DNA of 64,000 bases, taken from contig NZ_LR824569.1 of the NCBI RefSeq assembly GCF_903969135.1, forward strand, positions 5,105,001-5,169,000, written 5' to 3'. This document shows, piece by piece, positions 8,305 to 16,099 of this stretch. Source of the DNA: Chryseobacterium sp. JV274. GTDB lineage: Bacteria; Bacteroidota; Bacteroidia; Flavobacteriales; Weeksellaceae. How positions within the stretch are numbered: the stretch's first letter is position 1; every line of letters starts with the position of its first letter. The position numbers and the translations under genes were made by a program. The notes beneath the pieces are model-generated. The model was given only the letters and a program-made list of their open reading frames with translations. It did no database searches and was not told where the DNA came from.

Positions 8305-8607
8305 ATGAAATATTATAGTTTTATATTGCTATTTTCCCTTGCTTGTTGTGAGCAACGAATATCTAATAAAAGTGAAAATAACATTACTGATAAAGAGATT
8401 GCAATTTCTGTAGCTGAAAAAAAATGGAATGAAGTTTATGGAAAATCAGCCATAAATGAACAAAAACCGTTCGTTGCAGAAAGGAAGAATGATAGTATTT
8501 GGACTGTGCATGGGAGTTTTCCTAAACCACCAGTAATAGGAGGTGTTGCTTATGCAGAAGTAAATGTAAAAACTAAAGAAGTGATTAAATATACCCATGG
8601 AGAGTAA
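8305..8607 (+). CDS. NTF2-fold immunity lipoprotein (Imm-NTF2-2 type)
   Basis: A 100-residue protein with a short signal and cysteines at 14-15 (LFSLACCE), so probably lipid-anchored. The rest fits the NTF2-fold immunity family: IAISVAEKKWNEVYGK, INEQKPFVAER, DSIWTVHGSFPK, GGVAYAEVNVKTKEVIKYTHGE. It starts 10 bases after the DUF4329 tip, the expected position for its cognate immunity protein. Pairing by adjacency is inferred. Confidence 0.8.
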   Translation: MKYYSFILLFSLACCEQRISNKSENNITDKEIAISVAEKKWNEVYGKSAINEQKPFVAERKNDSIWTVHGSFPKPPVIGGVAYAEVNVKTKEVIKYTHGE

Positions 8608-8999
8608 AAATAGTCCCAAACAAAAAGAGGTTTGAAAGCGTAATTGCATTGGAGCCTGTAGAAAGATATAAATACTTTATAAAAAAAGTAGCTGATTCTG
8701 AATTTTTTTATACTCTCACAGATGATAACGGGGATTACGTAGTATCAAAAATTAACGACGAAGAATTATTTCCTTTATGGAGTGCGAAGGAATATGCAGA
8801 ACTTTGTAAAGTTAGTGGATGGGAAAATTGTCAAGTTAAAAAGCTGGACTTGGATGATCTTGAAGATGAAATTATTGATTTTATTGCTGATCATGGTTAT
8901 TTAATTAATGTCTTTCCAGTTTTTGATAAAACGGGATTCGTGGTTGATCTAACAGAGTTCTCTAAGGATTTGAGCGAGGAGTTGAAGAATTATGGATAA
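8597..8999 (+). pseudogene. DUF2750 protein, copy 1, frameshifted near the N-terminus
   Basis: From 8625 onward the frame encodes a DUF2750 protein aligned with the two later copies: RFESVIALEPVERYKYFIKK, FPLWSAKEYAELCKVSGWEN, YLINVFPV. The only good ATG (8597, overlapping the previous stop) is in another frame and meets TGA at 8633-8635. Removing one A from the A5 run at 8622-8626 restores one 134-codon frame. A TTG at 8649 could still start a 116-residue protein lacking the conserved N-terminal helix. It is a broken gene, a slippage site or a sequencing error. The family is common among Rhs-linked immunity genes, but the target is unknown. Confidence 0.6.
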
Positions 9000-9086
9000 G
9001 TAAGTCATTAATAGTAACTATCTGAAATTTAAACATAATTAAATATCCAGAATTATAGAAATTCTTGAACCCTTACGGTAATAATT

Positions 9087-9120
9087 AAAGAAAGTGTCTT
9101 AAAATGGACACTTTCTTTTT
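9087..9120 (+). terminator. strong terminator after DUF2750 copy 1
   Basis: A 12-bp stem (AAAGAAAGTGTC / GACACTTTCTTT) with an 8-base loop and a T tail. Confidence 0.75.
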
Positions 9121-9156
9121 AAGATTATCTCAAAAAAGTACAGTTAACTAAAAAAT

Positions 9157-9792
9157 ATGATAAGATACAAAGGAATTGAAATAATCGTAAATGATAGTAC
9201 TTATGTTGAAACTAAAGAGCTAAATACTTATCTGGATAAAGAAATAAGAGTTGTAATTGGTGAAAATCAACCCGAAAACTACATAGAGGTTATTAAATAT
9301 ATTATAGATTATATTGTAGATAGTAAACCTGCTATTTCTGAAAACCAAAATATCGGCTACTATTCATGGCTTTTACAATTTAGACTGGATGAAGATAATT
9401 GCTATGATCTATATGAAGCAAACGCTGACGGCAGCGATTTTAATAAAGGTTGTGATACGGCAATTTCGGTTGTTAGACAGCAAGGAGAAATATGTTGGCA
9501 ACAAAATCTTATTCCTCTTTTTCCAAACTTCAACCAGTCAGTTGTTATATCAGATGGTGTTTATGAAGGAAAAGATATCGAAGGAATCAGATATGACTCA
9601 CCTCAAGATGAGAGTGGATGGTACCTTATCACGGATGACTATAATGACGATATTAAGTCATTAAAAATGGTGCATTTTTATCATGTTGCTTTTGCTCGTC
9701 CTGATATTTTAAAGTATTTAGCCATACCATTTGGATACAGATTTATCATGAAAGAAGGAAATATTGGAATATATAAGGATGAGGAGGAGTAA
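9157..9792 (+). CDS. Imm33/DUF2185-type immunity protein, copy 1
   Basis: A 211-residue protein. The N-terminal half is acidic (IEVIKYIIDYIVDSKP, YYSWLLQFRLDEDNCYDLYE). The C-terminal ~90 residues match the Imm33/DUF2185 domain: SDGVYEGKDIEGIRYDSP, DESGWYLITDDYND, FYHVAFARPDILKYLAIPFG. This domain is found in immunity proteins of polymorphic toxin systems. A near-identical paralog lies at 11801-12436, with the second halves almost the same at DNA level, so it is a recent duplication. No cognate toxin sits directly upstream; this is an orphan immunity gene in a bank. Confidence 0.75.
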   Translation: MIRYKGIEIIVNDSTYVETKELNTYLDKEIRVVIGENQPENYIEVIKYIIDYIVDSKPAISENQNIGYYSWLLQFRLDEDNCYDLYEANADGSDFNKGCDTAISVVRQQGEICWQQNLIPLFPNFNQSVVISDGVYEGKDIEGIRYDSPQDESGWYLITDDYNDDIKSLKMVHFYHVAFARPDILKYLAIPFGYRFIMKEGNIGIYKDEEE

Positions 9793-9844
9793 CTCCCAAT
9801 TAGAATGATATCATTAAAAGAAAGTTTGTAAATGTTTTGCTTAC

Positions 9845-9870
9845 TTAGGGTATTATTTTTAATACCCTAA
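9845..9870 (+). terminator. hairpin TTAGGGTATT/AATACCCTAA, copy 1
   Basis: A perfect 10-bp stem with a 6-base T-rich loop after the Imm33 gene. The same stem recurs at 10866-10892. Confidence 0.6.
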
Positions 9871-9912
9871 ATTTTAAATGCCAATACTACTTATAAAATT
9901 ACAGGAGAAAAT

Positions 9913-10398
9913 ATGAACAGCAATTATATTGATAGTGTCTTTCAAATGGTTAGATTCAATGAATTAGAAAACCTAAAGAAAATTGTAAATGAAACGAATG
10001 TAAATAGATTCGTGAATGAATATAAACAAAACCTTCTTCATGAAGCGGTTGCTTATGATGCATTAGAAATTTTGAATTATCTTTTATCTTGTAATATCAA
10101 TATTAACAAACAAGATGATGAGGGTAAAACGCCTTTGCACTATAGTGTAGATCATAATAATTATAAGTTTACTAAATTGTTATTAAATGCTAAAGGAATA
10201 GTGAAAGATATTAAAGATCAATATGGGAATAATGCAATGTGGGTTGCTGTTTTTAACGCAGATGGTGACTATAATATTGTTAAACTTCTAAAAGAATATG
10301 AAATTGATTCAACGTCTAAAAATAACAGTGATAGATCCCCATTAGATCTTGCGAAACAGTTTGATGATGAAGAAATGATTAAAATTCTTACTTCTTAA
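9913..10398 (+). CDS. ankyrin-repeat protein, probable immunity gene
   Basis: A 161-residue protein with about four ankyrin repeats. Typical segments are NLLHEAVAYDALEILNYLLS, GKTPLHYSVDHNNYKFTKLL, GNNAMWVAV...NIVKLLKEY and RSPLDLAKQFDDEEMIKIL. There is no signal peptide, so it is cytoplasmic. Ankyrin proteins of this size are a known immunity class in polymorphic toxin loci, and both neighbours here are immunity-like. The toxin it would bind is not identified. Confidence 0.75.
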   Translation: MNSNYIDSVFQMVRFNELENLKKIVNETNVNRFVNEYKQNLLHEAVAYDALEILNYLLSCNININKQDDEGKTPLHYSVDHNNYKFTKLLLNAKGIVKDIKDQYGNNAMWVAVFNADGDYNIVKLLKEYEIDSTSKNNSDRSPLDLAKQFDDEEMIKILTS

Positions 10399-10417
10399 TT
10401 ATAGATATAAAGAAATT

Positions 10418-10837
10418 ATGAAGCTTTTAATAATGTTTCCCTTTGTTCTGTCATTACTAGCTAATCCAAAAGAAATTGTTTCTGGAAAACTATCTTGCAG
10501 AGATTTTAAAAATGGAAAGTTTGTGCTAATAAATAAGAAGACAAATAAAAAGTATCTAATAGAAAAATCCAAAGATTTTCAGAAAGAAGAGGTTTTTGAT
10601 CTATCTACAAATATAAAGTTACAGAAGGATAGATACTATAAAATATTGTGGAAGAATGATTGTCAATTTACATTACTATTAGATCTTACCAAAAGCCAGC
10701 ATGACGAAGTTGACAAATATATTAATACTCATGGTGGGTACCTTTGTACAATCAAAAAGATAGAAGGAAAATGTGCTATTATTGAAACTCAATTTGAAGG
10801 AGATATTTTTGCTTCTGAAATTTGCAAAATCCGATAA
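10418..10837 (+). CDS. exported protein of unknown function
   Basis: A 139-residue protein with an N-terminal hydrophobic signal-like stretch (KLLIMFPFVLSLLANP) and a lysine-rich mature part containing four cysteines, with no lipobox. It starts 19 bases after the ankyrin gene and ends before the second TTAGGGTATT hairpin, so the two form one module. It could be a periplasmic immunity protein; no family is recognised. Confidence 0.6.
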   Translation: MKLLIMFPFVLSLLANPKEIVSGKLSCRDFKNGKFVLINKKTNKKYLIEKSKDFQKEEVFDLSTNIKLQKDRYYKILWKNDCQFTLLLDLTKSQHDEVDKYINTHGGYLCTIKKIEGKCAIIETQFEGDIFASEICKIR

Positions 10838-10865
10838 AAGATAAATTTACAAGCGTGTGGCTTAT

Positions 10866-10892
10866 TTAGGGTATTGTTTTTTAATACCCTAA
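10866..10892 (+). terminator. hairpin TTAGGGTATT/AATACCCTAA, copy 2
   Basis: Same 10-bp stem as at 9845-9870, with loop GTTTTTT and the same AAATTT-type flank. The shared sequence suggests the modules were duplicated together with their terminators. Confidence 0.6.
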
Positions 10893-10924
10893 ATTTCAAA
10901 ATCACACTTAAGTTGACTTAAAGT

Positions 10925-11311
10925 ATGGAGGGTACAAAAAAGAAAATAGAGAACATTTTAAGAATGTCAGAAGATGAAAGGTATAACTACTTCATCAGAA
11001 AAGTAGCAGATTTTGAAGAACTTTGGGGATTAAATGATGATGGTTGGGCTCTACTTGGAGATAATGATGATAATCGAATATTTCCCGTATGGCCAGAGAA
11101 AGAATTTGCTGTACTTTGCGCGGTTGATCAATGGAAAAATTATAAACCTGAGGTTATAACATTAGATAACTTTATTGAAAAATGGATTCCCGGAATGACC
11201 AATGACAAGACATTGGTAAATGTTTTTCTTACACCAAATGCGAAAGGAACGGTAACTTCACCAAAAGATCTTCTCGATTATTTACAAGAAGAATTAGAAC
11301 AGTATGAGTAA
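10925..11311 (+). CDS. DUF2750 family protein, copy 2
   Basis: A 128-residue protein covering the whole DUF2750 domain: MSEDERYNYFIRKVADFEEL, GWALLGDND, FPVWPEKEFAVLCAVDQWKN, KWIPGMTND, LVNVFLTPN. No signal is present, so it is cytoplasmic. Its stop shares one base with the ATG of copy 3 (TAATG), so the pair is translationally coupled. The role as immunity protein is inferred from the locus. Confidence 0.8.
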   Translation: MEGTKKKIENILRMSEDERYNYFIRKVADFEELWGLNDDGWALLGDNDDNRIFPVWPEKEFAVLCAVDQWKNYKPEVITLDNFIEKWIPGMTNDKTLVNVFLTPNAKGTVTSPKDLLDYLQEELEQYE

Positions 11312-11694
11312 TGAATCAAAGAGAAATTGAAAACATTTTAAGATTAGAGCCTATTAAAAGATATGAATACTTTATTAAGAAGGCTGCAGACTTTGAACAA
11401 CTTTGGACAATTATTGATCAGGATGGGGATTATGTTATTTCAGAAATTGATGAATTTAATCTTATATCATTTTGGCCTGCTGAGGAGTTTGTTACATTAT
11501 ATTTGGAAAGAGGTTGGGACGATTGCAAACCTATCAAATTAACTTTAGATGATTTAAAAGAAAATATATTCGATATTATTAATTCTGAAAATTATTTAAT
11601 TAATGTATTTCCTGTAAATGGGAAATCAGGATTTGTAGTAAATCTCGAAGAATTTAATCGAGATTTACAAGAAGAGCTAGATAAGATAGAATAA
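11311..11694 (+). CDS. DUF2750 family protein, copy 3
   Basis: A 127-residue DUF2750 protein with RLEPIKRYEYFIKKAADFEQ, SFWPAEEFVTLYLERGWDDC and YLINVFPVNGKSGF. It resembles the frameshifted copy 1 more than copy 2 (shared LEP, INVFPV and GFVVxL). It overlaps copy 2 by one base. Its N-terminal 13 residues align with the out-of-frame part of copy 1, which supports the frameshift call there. Confidence 0.8.
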   Translation: MNQREIENILRLEPIKRYEYFIKKAADFEQLWTIIDQDGDYVISEIDEFNLISFWPAEEFVTLYLERGWDDCKPIKLTLDDLKENIFDIINSENYLINVFPVNGKSGFVVNLEEFNRDLQEELDKIE

Positions 11695-11741
11695 TCCTGC
11701 TGTTGAGCGTCCCGCTCGTATCAAAAATAGAGTAATAACAG

Positions 11742-11768
11742 CCCTTGCAGAAATACAAGGGTTTGTTT
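11742..11768 (+). terminator. weak terminator after DUF2750 pair
   Basis: CCCTTG and CAAGGG form a 6-bp stem with an 8-base loop followed by TTTGTTTT. Just upstream (about 11705-11717) is a small GAGCG/CGCTC hairpin. Confidence 0.4.
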
Positions 11769-11800
11769 TAATCTATTTGGGTTTTATAATTAAAAAATAT

Positions 11801-12436
11801 ATGATAACATACAAAGGAATTCAAATATATATAATAGATAATCTTTATTTGGAAACAAAGGAATTAGATGCTTATATAACTAAAGAAATTAGAGTTGCCA
11901 TTGTTAATAATGAACCTGAAAAGTATATAGAGGTTATTAAATATATTATAGATTATATCGTAGATAGTAAACCAATTATTTCTGAAAATCAAAATATTGG
12001 CTATTATTCGTGGCTTTTGCAATTTAGACTGGATCAAGATAACTGTTATGATCTGTATGAGCCAAATGTAGACGGTAGCGATTTTAATAAAGGCTGTGAT
12101 ACAGCAATTTCGGTTGTTAGGCAGCAAAGCGAAACATGTTGGCAGCAGAATCTTATTCCTCTCTTTCCAAACTTCAATCAATCAGTTGTTATATCAGATG
12201 GTGTTTACGAAGGAAAGGATATTGAAGGAATTAGATATGATTCACCTCAAGATGAGAGTGGATGGTACCTTATCACGGATGATTATAATGACGATATTAA
12301 GTCATTAAAAATGGTGCATTTTTATCATGTTGCATTTGCTCGGCCTGATATTTTAAAGTACTTAGCAATACCTTCTGGATATAGATTCCTTATGAAAGAG
12401 GGAAAGATTGAAATTCGTCAGGATGATGAGGAATAA
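11801..12436 (+). CDS. Imm33/DUF2185-type immunity protein, copy 2
   Basis: A 211-residue paralog of the gene at 9157, with the same start (MITYKGIQI versus MIRYKGIEI) and length. The ATG at 11801 is chosen from this alignment; the frame is open further upstream with a TTG at 11777. The C-terminal domain (SDGVYEGKDIEGIRYDSP, DESGWYLITDDYND) is virtually unchanged, while the N-terminal third has diverged and is more AT-rich. The stronger drift at the N-terminus may reflect a different partner toxin. Confidence 0.75.
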   Translation: MITYKGIQIYIIDNLYLETKELDAYITKEIRVAIVNNEPEKYIEVIKYIIDYIVDSKPIISENQNIGYYSWLLQFRLDQDNCYDLYEPNVDGSDFNKGCDTAISVVRQQSETCWQQNLIPLFPNFNQSVVISDGVYEGKDIEGIRYDSPQDESGWYLITDDYNDDIKSLKMVHFYHVAFARPDILKYLAIPSGYRFLMKEGKIEIRQDDEE

Positions 12437-12511
12437 CTGTCAATTTAAAATTGATCACGTTTTACATTTGTTCATTTTACTTAAATAAAACCTGATATTG
12501 GAGTATTTTAT

Positions 12512-12543
12512 AAACACAGGCAATTTAATTGATTGTCTGTGTT
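12512..12543. terminator. bidirectional terminator between Imm33 and SUFU genes
   Basis: AAACACAGGCAAT pairs with ATTGTCTGTGTT (one mismatch) around a short AT loop, between converging genes. Confidence 0.6.
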
Positions 12544-12584
12544 ATTTCTTGGTGCACTGTAATTTTGTTATTGGAATATAATTT

Positions 12585-13178
12585 TTAAATGGCTGATGTT
12601 CTATTAATATCAAAAATGTCAATATCATTTTCCTGAAATATGTCTTCTAGTGCAGAACCCCCATTCTCCATTCTGTAATCAAGTTCTCTATCAGATATTG
12701 GGATGCACATAAGCCAATGAACCGTCTTAGTTTCAAGTTCCAATGATTTCAATTTATCTGCCCATAGAAATGGAGATACAAACATAATATGTTTCATCTC
12801 CGAAGTTTCATAATACATTTCGATAATCCGCATAAATACTGACCCCGGTTGGCACTCCCAACCATTCTTGGTAATATAAAACCCTGCTGTGGAAAGAATG
12901 TTAGATAACAGCTCAAATTCTTTATATCCACCAATAAGAAGTTCAATCGGAATATTTTTAAAGCTGCTGTCCTTCATTTCAATTTTGTTAGGGTAGTCAG
13001 AAACACCGATGGTGCCACAAAATTTTATTTTTGAGTAAAGCTGGTCATCACATGTAAGAATATCAATGAAATTTTTATTGAGTTCGTCCCAATGGCGATC
13101 AACTATTCTATTAATACCAACAACACTTGTTATATAGTTAACCAATTCTATGTTTTCAGTAGAAGTATGTTTGGACAT
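12585..13178 (-). CDS. suppressor-of-fused (SUFU) domain protein, probable immunity protein
   Basis: A 197-residue protein from the ATG at 13178. An upstream ATG at 13223 adds 15 poorly conserved residues and is less likely. It fits the bacterial SUFU family: an ELLIGGYKEFELLSN region, FVSPFLWADKL, VHWLMCIPISDRELDYRMEN and a C-terminal DIDIFDINRTSAI. SUFU-domain proteins are a known immunity class in contact-dependent toxin systems. It lies opposite to the other immunity genes, after a converging terminator, so it is a separate unit. Confidence 0.75.
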   Translation of the reverse strand: MSKHTSTENIELVNYITSVVGINRIVDRHWDELNKNFIDILTCDDQLYSKIKFCGTIGVSDYPNKIEMKDSSFKNIPIELLIGGYKEFELLSNILSTAGFYITKNGWECQPGSVFMRIIEMYYETSEMKHIMFVSPFLWADKLKSLELETKTVHWLMCIPISDRELDYRMENGGSALEDIFQENDIDIFDINRTSAI

Positions 13179-13572
13179 TAAATTAATTTTTATTAAATAT
13201 AAGATACTTTGGTTAATGTGCAATATGGGTAACAGATCGAGAAGGAACTTATAATACTTTTGATAGGGAATTCCGTAAAAAAGAGGAGTTTGTTATGGGG
13301 TTTTTACGGTGTGTTATTTACTGCATAAGGTATATTTTTGCTCAACTAAAAATCCTTGGAAAATTTTATACTTCAAAAATAGATTTACTGGAATTGATAG
13401 TTAGTTTTTCATAACAGAAAAATGGATGTGACTTACCAAATGACTAAAATAAAAGTCATTTGGTTTTTTATTATTACCTTTTGCATTTGGGAAACTTTTT
13501 TATTATTGCCAGTTCCAAAGGAGTGATCGTTTCTTGGTTTATGAGTTTCACCAATTATTATAACATTAGAAA
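13179..13572. other. spacer with a short decayed reading frame
   Basis: About 390 bases. One plus frame from about 13217 encodes a ~55-codon fragment without start (VTDREGTYNTFDREFRKKEE), possibly a remnant of a toxin or immunity gene. The terminator at 13436 follows. No intact gene is seen. Confidence 0.4.
13436..13469 (+). terminator. terminator before DUF6882 gene
   Basis: A perfect 10-bp stem CCAAATGACT/AGTCATTTGG with an 8-base loop and a TTTTTT tail. It would end the decayed frame upstream, supporting a former gene there. Confidence 0.6.
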
Positions 13573-14238
13573 ATGAATTACGAAGAATATAGTAAGACAA
13601 GATTAGACAGGTTAGTTGAATCCCAGAAGAAGTTTAAAGAAATTTATAAAATTGATTCTTATGAAAATTGGTTTTATGACAGTGAATTAGAACTTTTAAG
13701 GTTATATAACGATGATAATGATGAGGTGTATTTTAAATATGTTCCTGTCGGAAGCTATTCTTTAAAATCAAAAACCTGGATGTGGAGTTGGTTTAATAGC
13801 CATTCCATTGAAAAGAATAAAAATGAACTTCTGATAGTAAAAGAATTTGGCATTGAACATAATTATGAAAAACTTTACAATGGAACTTTCCCAGGTGATG
13901 AGTATGATGGGTGGGAATTATCTTCAATTTGTTTTGATTTTCTAAAAGGTGTTGGTGTGTATAAAGTTAATACTGATGATTTAGAAAAATACCTGTTAGT
14001 CATCAACGTTCCCGATGAACAATCATCAGAAGTAAAGATGATGAAGCAAAAAAAGGTTGATTGTGATAGTCATGGATATTCAAGACCTGCATTTGTATGT
14101 CAGCATTTAAATCTTGAAGTACCAAAAGGTTTTGAAGAAGCCTTTGATACTTATAAGGGGATGGAATTGGAAGAAGATGAAGATTTACAGGCTTGGTGTA
14201 GTGAATGTGAAAAAATCAGAGTTGAATCCGATGGTTGA
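13573..14238 (+). CDS. DUF6882 protein, C-terminal zinc ribbon cut by a premature TGA
   Basis: A 221-residue product. The N-terminal ~140 residues match DUF6882 (YEEYSKTRLDRLVESQKK, YENWFYDSELELLRL, VGSYSLKSKTWMWSW, DGWELSSICFDFLKG). A C-terminal domain follows, with DSHGYSRPAFVCQHL and AWCSECEKI. TGA at 14236-14238 comes right after ...VESDG, but the same frame continues as NEESEKFAGITLICENCYFE to a TAG at 14326-14328. The continuation supplies the second CxxC that would pair with CSEC. TGG to TGA is a one-base change, so this looks like a recent nonsense mutation. It is likely an immunity-type protein that has lost its metal site. Confidence 0.65.
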   Translation: MNYEEYSKTRLDRLVESQKKFKEIYKIDSYENWFYDSELELLRLYNDDNDEVYFKYVPVGSYSLKSKTWMWSWFNSHSIEKNKNELLIVKEFGIEHNYEKLYNGTFPGDEYDGWELSSICFDFLKGVGVYKVNTDDLEKYLLVINVPDEQSSEVKMMKQKKVDCDSHGYSRPAFVCQHLNLEVPKGFEEAFDTYKGMELEEDEDLQAWCSECEKIRVESDG

Positions 14239-14479
14239 AATGAGGAGTCTGAAAAATTCGCGGGGATAACACTGATATGTGAGAACTGTTATTTTGAATT
14301 GAAAGAATTCAATAAAAATATGCAATAGTTGAATAGATTTATCCGCACCAGAAATCAATAATATGACTTGAAGGATTCTACAGCAATGAAAATCAAAAGA
14401 AGCTAATTGTCAATGGAACTAATCAGCGTGATTGAATTGAATATAAAGATGAATTCTACTAAAAAACATATGAAAAATC

Positions 14480-15217
14480 ATGATAAAAATTAATCTACTT
14501 TTTGTTTTTATAAGTTCAATACTGTTTGGGCAGAATAAATGGAAAGACTCTATCGTATATAGCAGATATCCTGATGGGCAGCAGGCGTATATTGGTGGTA
14601 ATATCAAACTCTATAAAGATATACATGAACTTATAGGAAAAAAGAAACTTAATCCATGTGATAATAAGAAGGAATTATATATTGCAGAAGTTGTTGTTTA
14701 CCCTGATAAGACTATAAAGTTATTAAAAAAGTCAAATATAGAAAGTGCCCGGAAAAATAAATGTGCATTTGAATTGAGCCAAGCCGTTTTGGAAGATTTG
14801 CAAGGTTGGATTCCTGCAGAACTGGATGGAAAAAAAGTTCCGGTAATTCAAAAGATAATCATGTTTCCTGATAGTTTATTTGAAAACTATAAAGAAGGTT
14901 ATGATCCAATGAATTACTACGATAGGATAGCAGAATTTCCTGGTGGGAATGCGGTTTTTAAAGAACAGTTCAGCAGAAAGGTAAGTACTAATGGTTTTAA
15001 ATTTGATCGGTTTGGACGGATATATTTGAAATTTAAAGTGGATAAAAATGGTAAAGCTTTTGATTTTATAGTGAATCCAACATCAGGGAATATCGGTTTT
15101 GATAGAATGGTTATTAATGCTGCCAAAAGTATTAAAGGGACTTGGAGGCCGGGCAATATCCATGGCGTTAATGTAGAAACTAAGCTGGAAATTCCACTAA
15201 CAATTAATGACCATTAA
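14480..15217 (+). CDS. exported protein with TonB C-terminal-like domain
   Basis: A 245-residue protein with a signal peptide (IKINLLFVFISSILFGQ). The second half fits the TonB C-terminal fold: AEFPGGNAVFKEQFSRKV, IYLKFKVDKNGKAFDF, FDRMVINAAKSIKGTWRPGN, ETKLEIPLTI. There is no N-terminal TM anchor with a proline-rich linker, so it is not a full energy transducer. Such stand-alone proteins are common in Flavobacteriia, with unclear roles. The middle (60-130) looks like a degenerate first copy of the domain. Confidence 0.7.
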   Translation: MIKINLLFVFISSILFGQNKWKDSIVYSRYPDGQQAYIGGNIKLYKDIHELIGKKKLNPCDNKKELYIAEVVVYPDKTIKLLKKSNIESARKNKCAFELSQAVLEDLQGWIPAELDGKKVPVIQKIIMFPDSLFENYKEGYDPMNYYDRIAEFPGGNAVFKEQFSRKVSTNGFKFDRFGRIYLKFKVDKNGKAFDFIVNPTSGNIGFDRMVINAAKSIKGTWRPGNIHGVNVETKLEIPLTINDH

Positions 15218-16021
15218 AAACGGCTGTATAAAACTGGTGCCTGGATATTCAATATGAAACAATTACAGTTGTAGCTGCCTTTCAAATAAAAATTAACAAA
15301 TTAAAGCAAGACTAATGTGTTAATTTATCTTTTTTCTTAATCTAGTGAGTTTGCTTTCGAGTGTAAGCATTTCATGATTTTAATATGCTAAAATAATCAT
15401 TACACTGTTTTACAAGGCGGCTGTTGTGTCGGGATCTTTTAGATAAATTTTAGGGAGAGATAAGTGACAGGGAGCAATACGAATTGCTGGTAAAAAATCT
15501 TGAGAATGAAGACATAGCAGGGCTGAATAAATGGACCGTTATTGGAAAATATAGTATGAAGAATATTTTATCTAAAACAAGTTGGAATATATCATAGACT
15601 GGGTTGATGGATGAACGGTTCTGAGCCCGTCAATGCAAATGGTAATTTTGAACTGCGTTATCAGAAAATGAAATCTGTGTTCAGTGTATCATATAGCTTG
15701 TGATTTTTTTGATCAGATGAATAAACCAAGACCAAGCCAAGTTTCTAGGTTATTAAAAATTCAAGGAAGTCAACCTGTGCATTTTTGGAAGTCGTTCAGA
15801 GTTACCTTTAAAACTTACATTATTAATAAAGTGGAGTGAAATAGTATCTTATTGCTAATTACTAAACTTCTTTTTATATTTGTAATATTAAAACTAAAAT
15901 CGTTCTTTAAATCTTTTTGTTAGATTTTGTAGATTAAGATATTTATGGAATTGTGGCAAATTCGTGGCTATTGTTGAATCTGAAATTTAAATAGTATTCA
16001 TTTTCAACAATTTATATAAAA
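15218..16021. other. gene-poor decayed DNA at the island edge
   Basis: About 800 bases with no intact gene. Short frames without starts look like remnants, for example one at about 15462-15598 (REQYELLVKNLENEDIAGLN) and a 30-codon piece after the ATG at 15609-15611 ending VFSVSYSL. At 15953-15973 the motif GTGGCAAATTCGTGGC contains two GTGGC units, of the kind seen near recombinase-bound ends. The decay and the tRNA fragment that follows suggest the border of an integrated island. Confidence 0.45.
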
Positions 16022-16047
16022 TGGTTCGAATCCCTCACTCTCCGCAA
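16022..16047 (+). other. tRNA 3'-end fragment (T-loop and acceptor), probable attachment-site scar
   Basis: GGTTCGAATCCCTCACTCTC then CGCA has the T-loop TTCGAATCC and the acceptor 3' strand of a tRNA, best fitting tRNA-Ser. The preceding bases (TATAAAAT) do not make the 5' half of the T-stem, D-arm or anticodon, so this is not a working tRNA. Integrases that use tRNA genes leave such 3' fragments at the distal border. A terminator-like hairpin follows, as after a real tRNA. Confidence 0.6.
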
Positions 16048-16066
16048 ACTATTGAATTAAAATAGT

Positions 16067-16099
16067 AAAAAAGCTGTAAAATATTTTACAGCTTTTTTG
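16067..16099 (+). terminator. terminator downstream of tRNA fragment
   Basis: A perfect 16-bp palindrome (AAAAAAGCTGTAAAAT and its complement) with T6. Read from the tRNA fragment, it looks like a leftover tRNA-gene terminator. Confidence 0.6.

Noticed and set aside
14236..14238. TGA in the DUF6882 gene as a selenocysteine codon
   Set aside because: The expected residue is Trp, no SECIS-like hairpin is evident directly after it, and selenoprotein machinery is uncommon in this group. A nonsense mutation is simpler.
16022..16047. Functional tRNA gene
   Set aside because: Only the T-loop and acceptor 3' strand exist. No D-arm, anticodon arm or 5' acceptor strand is found in the preceding 80 bases.
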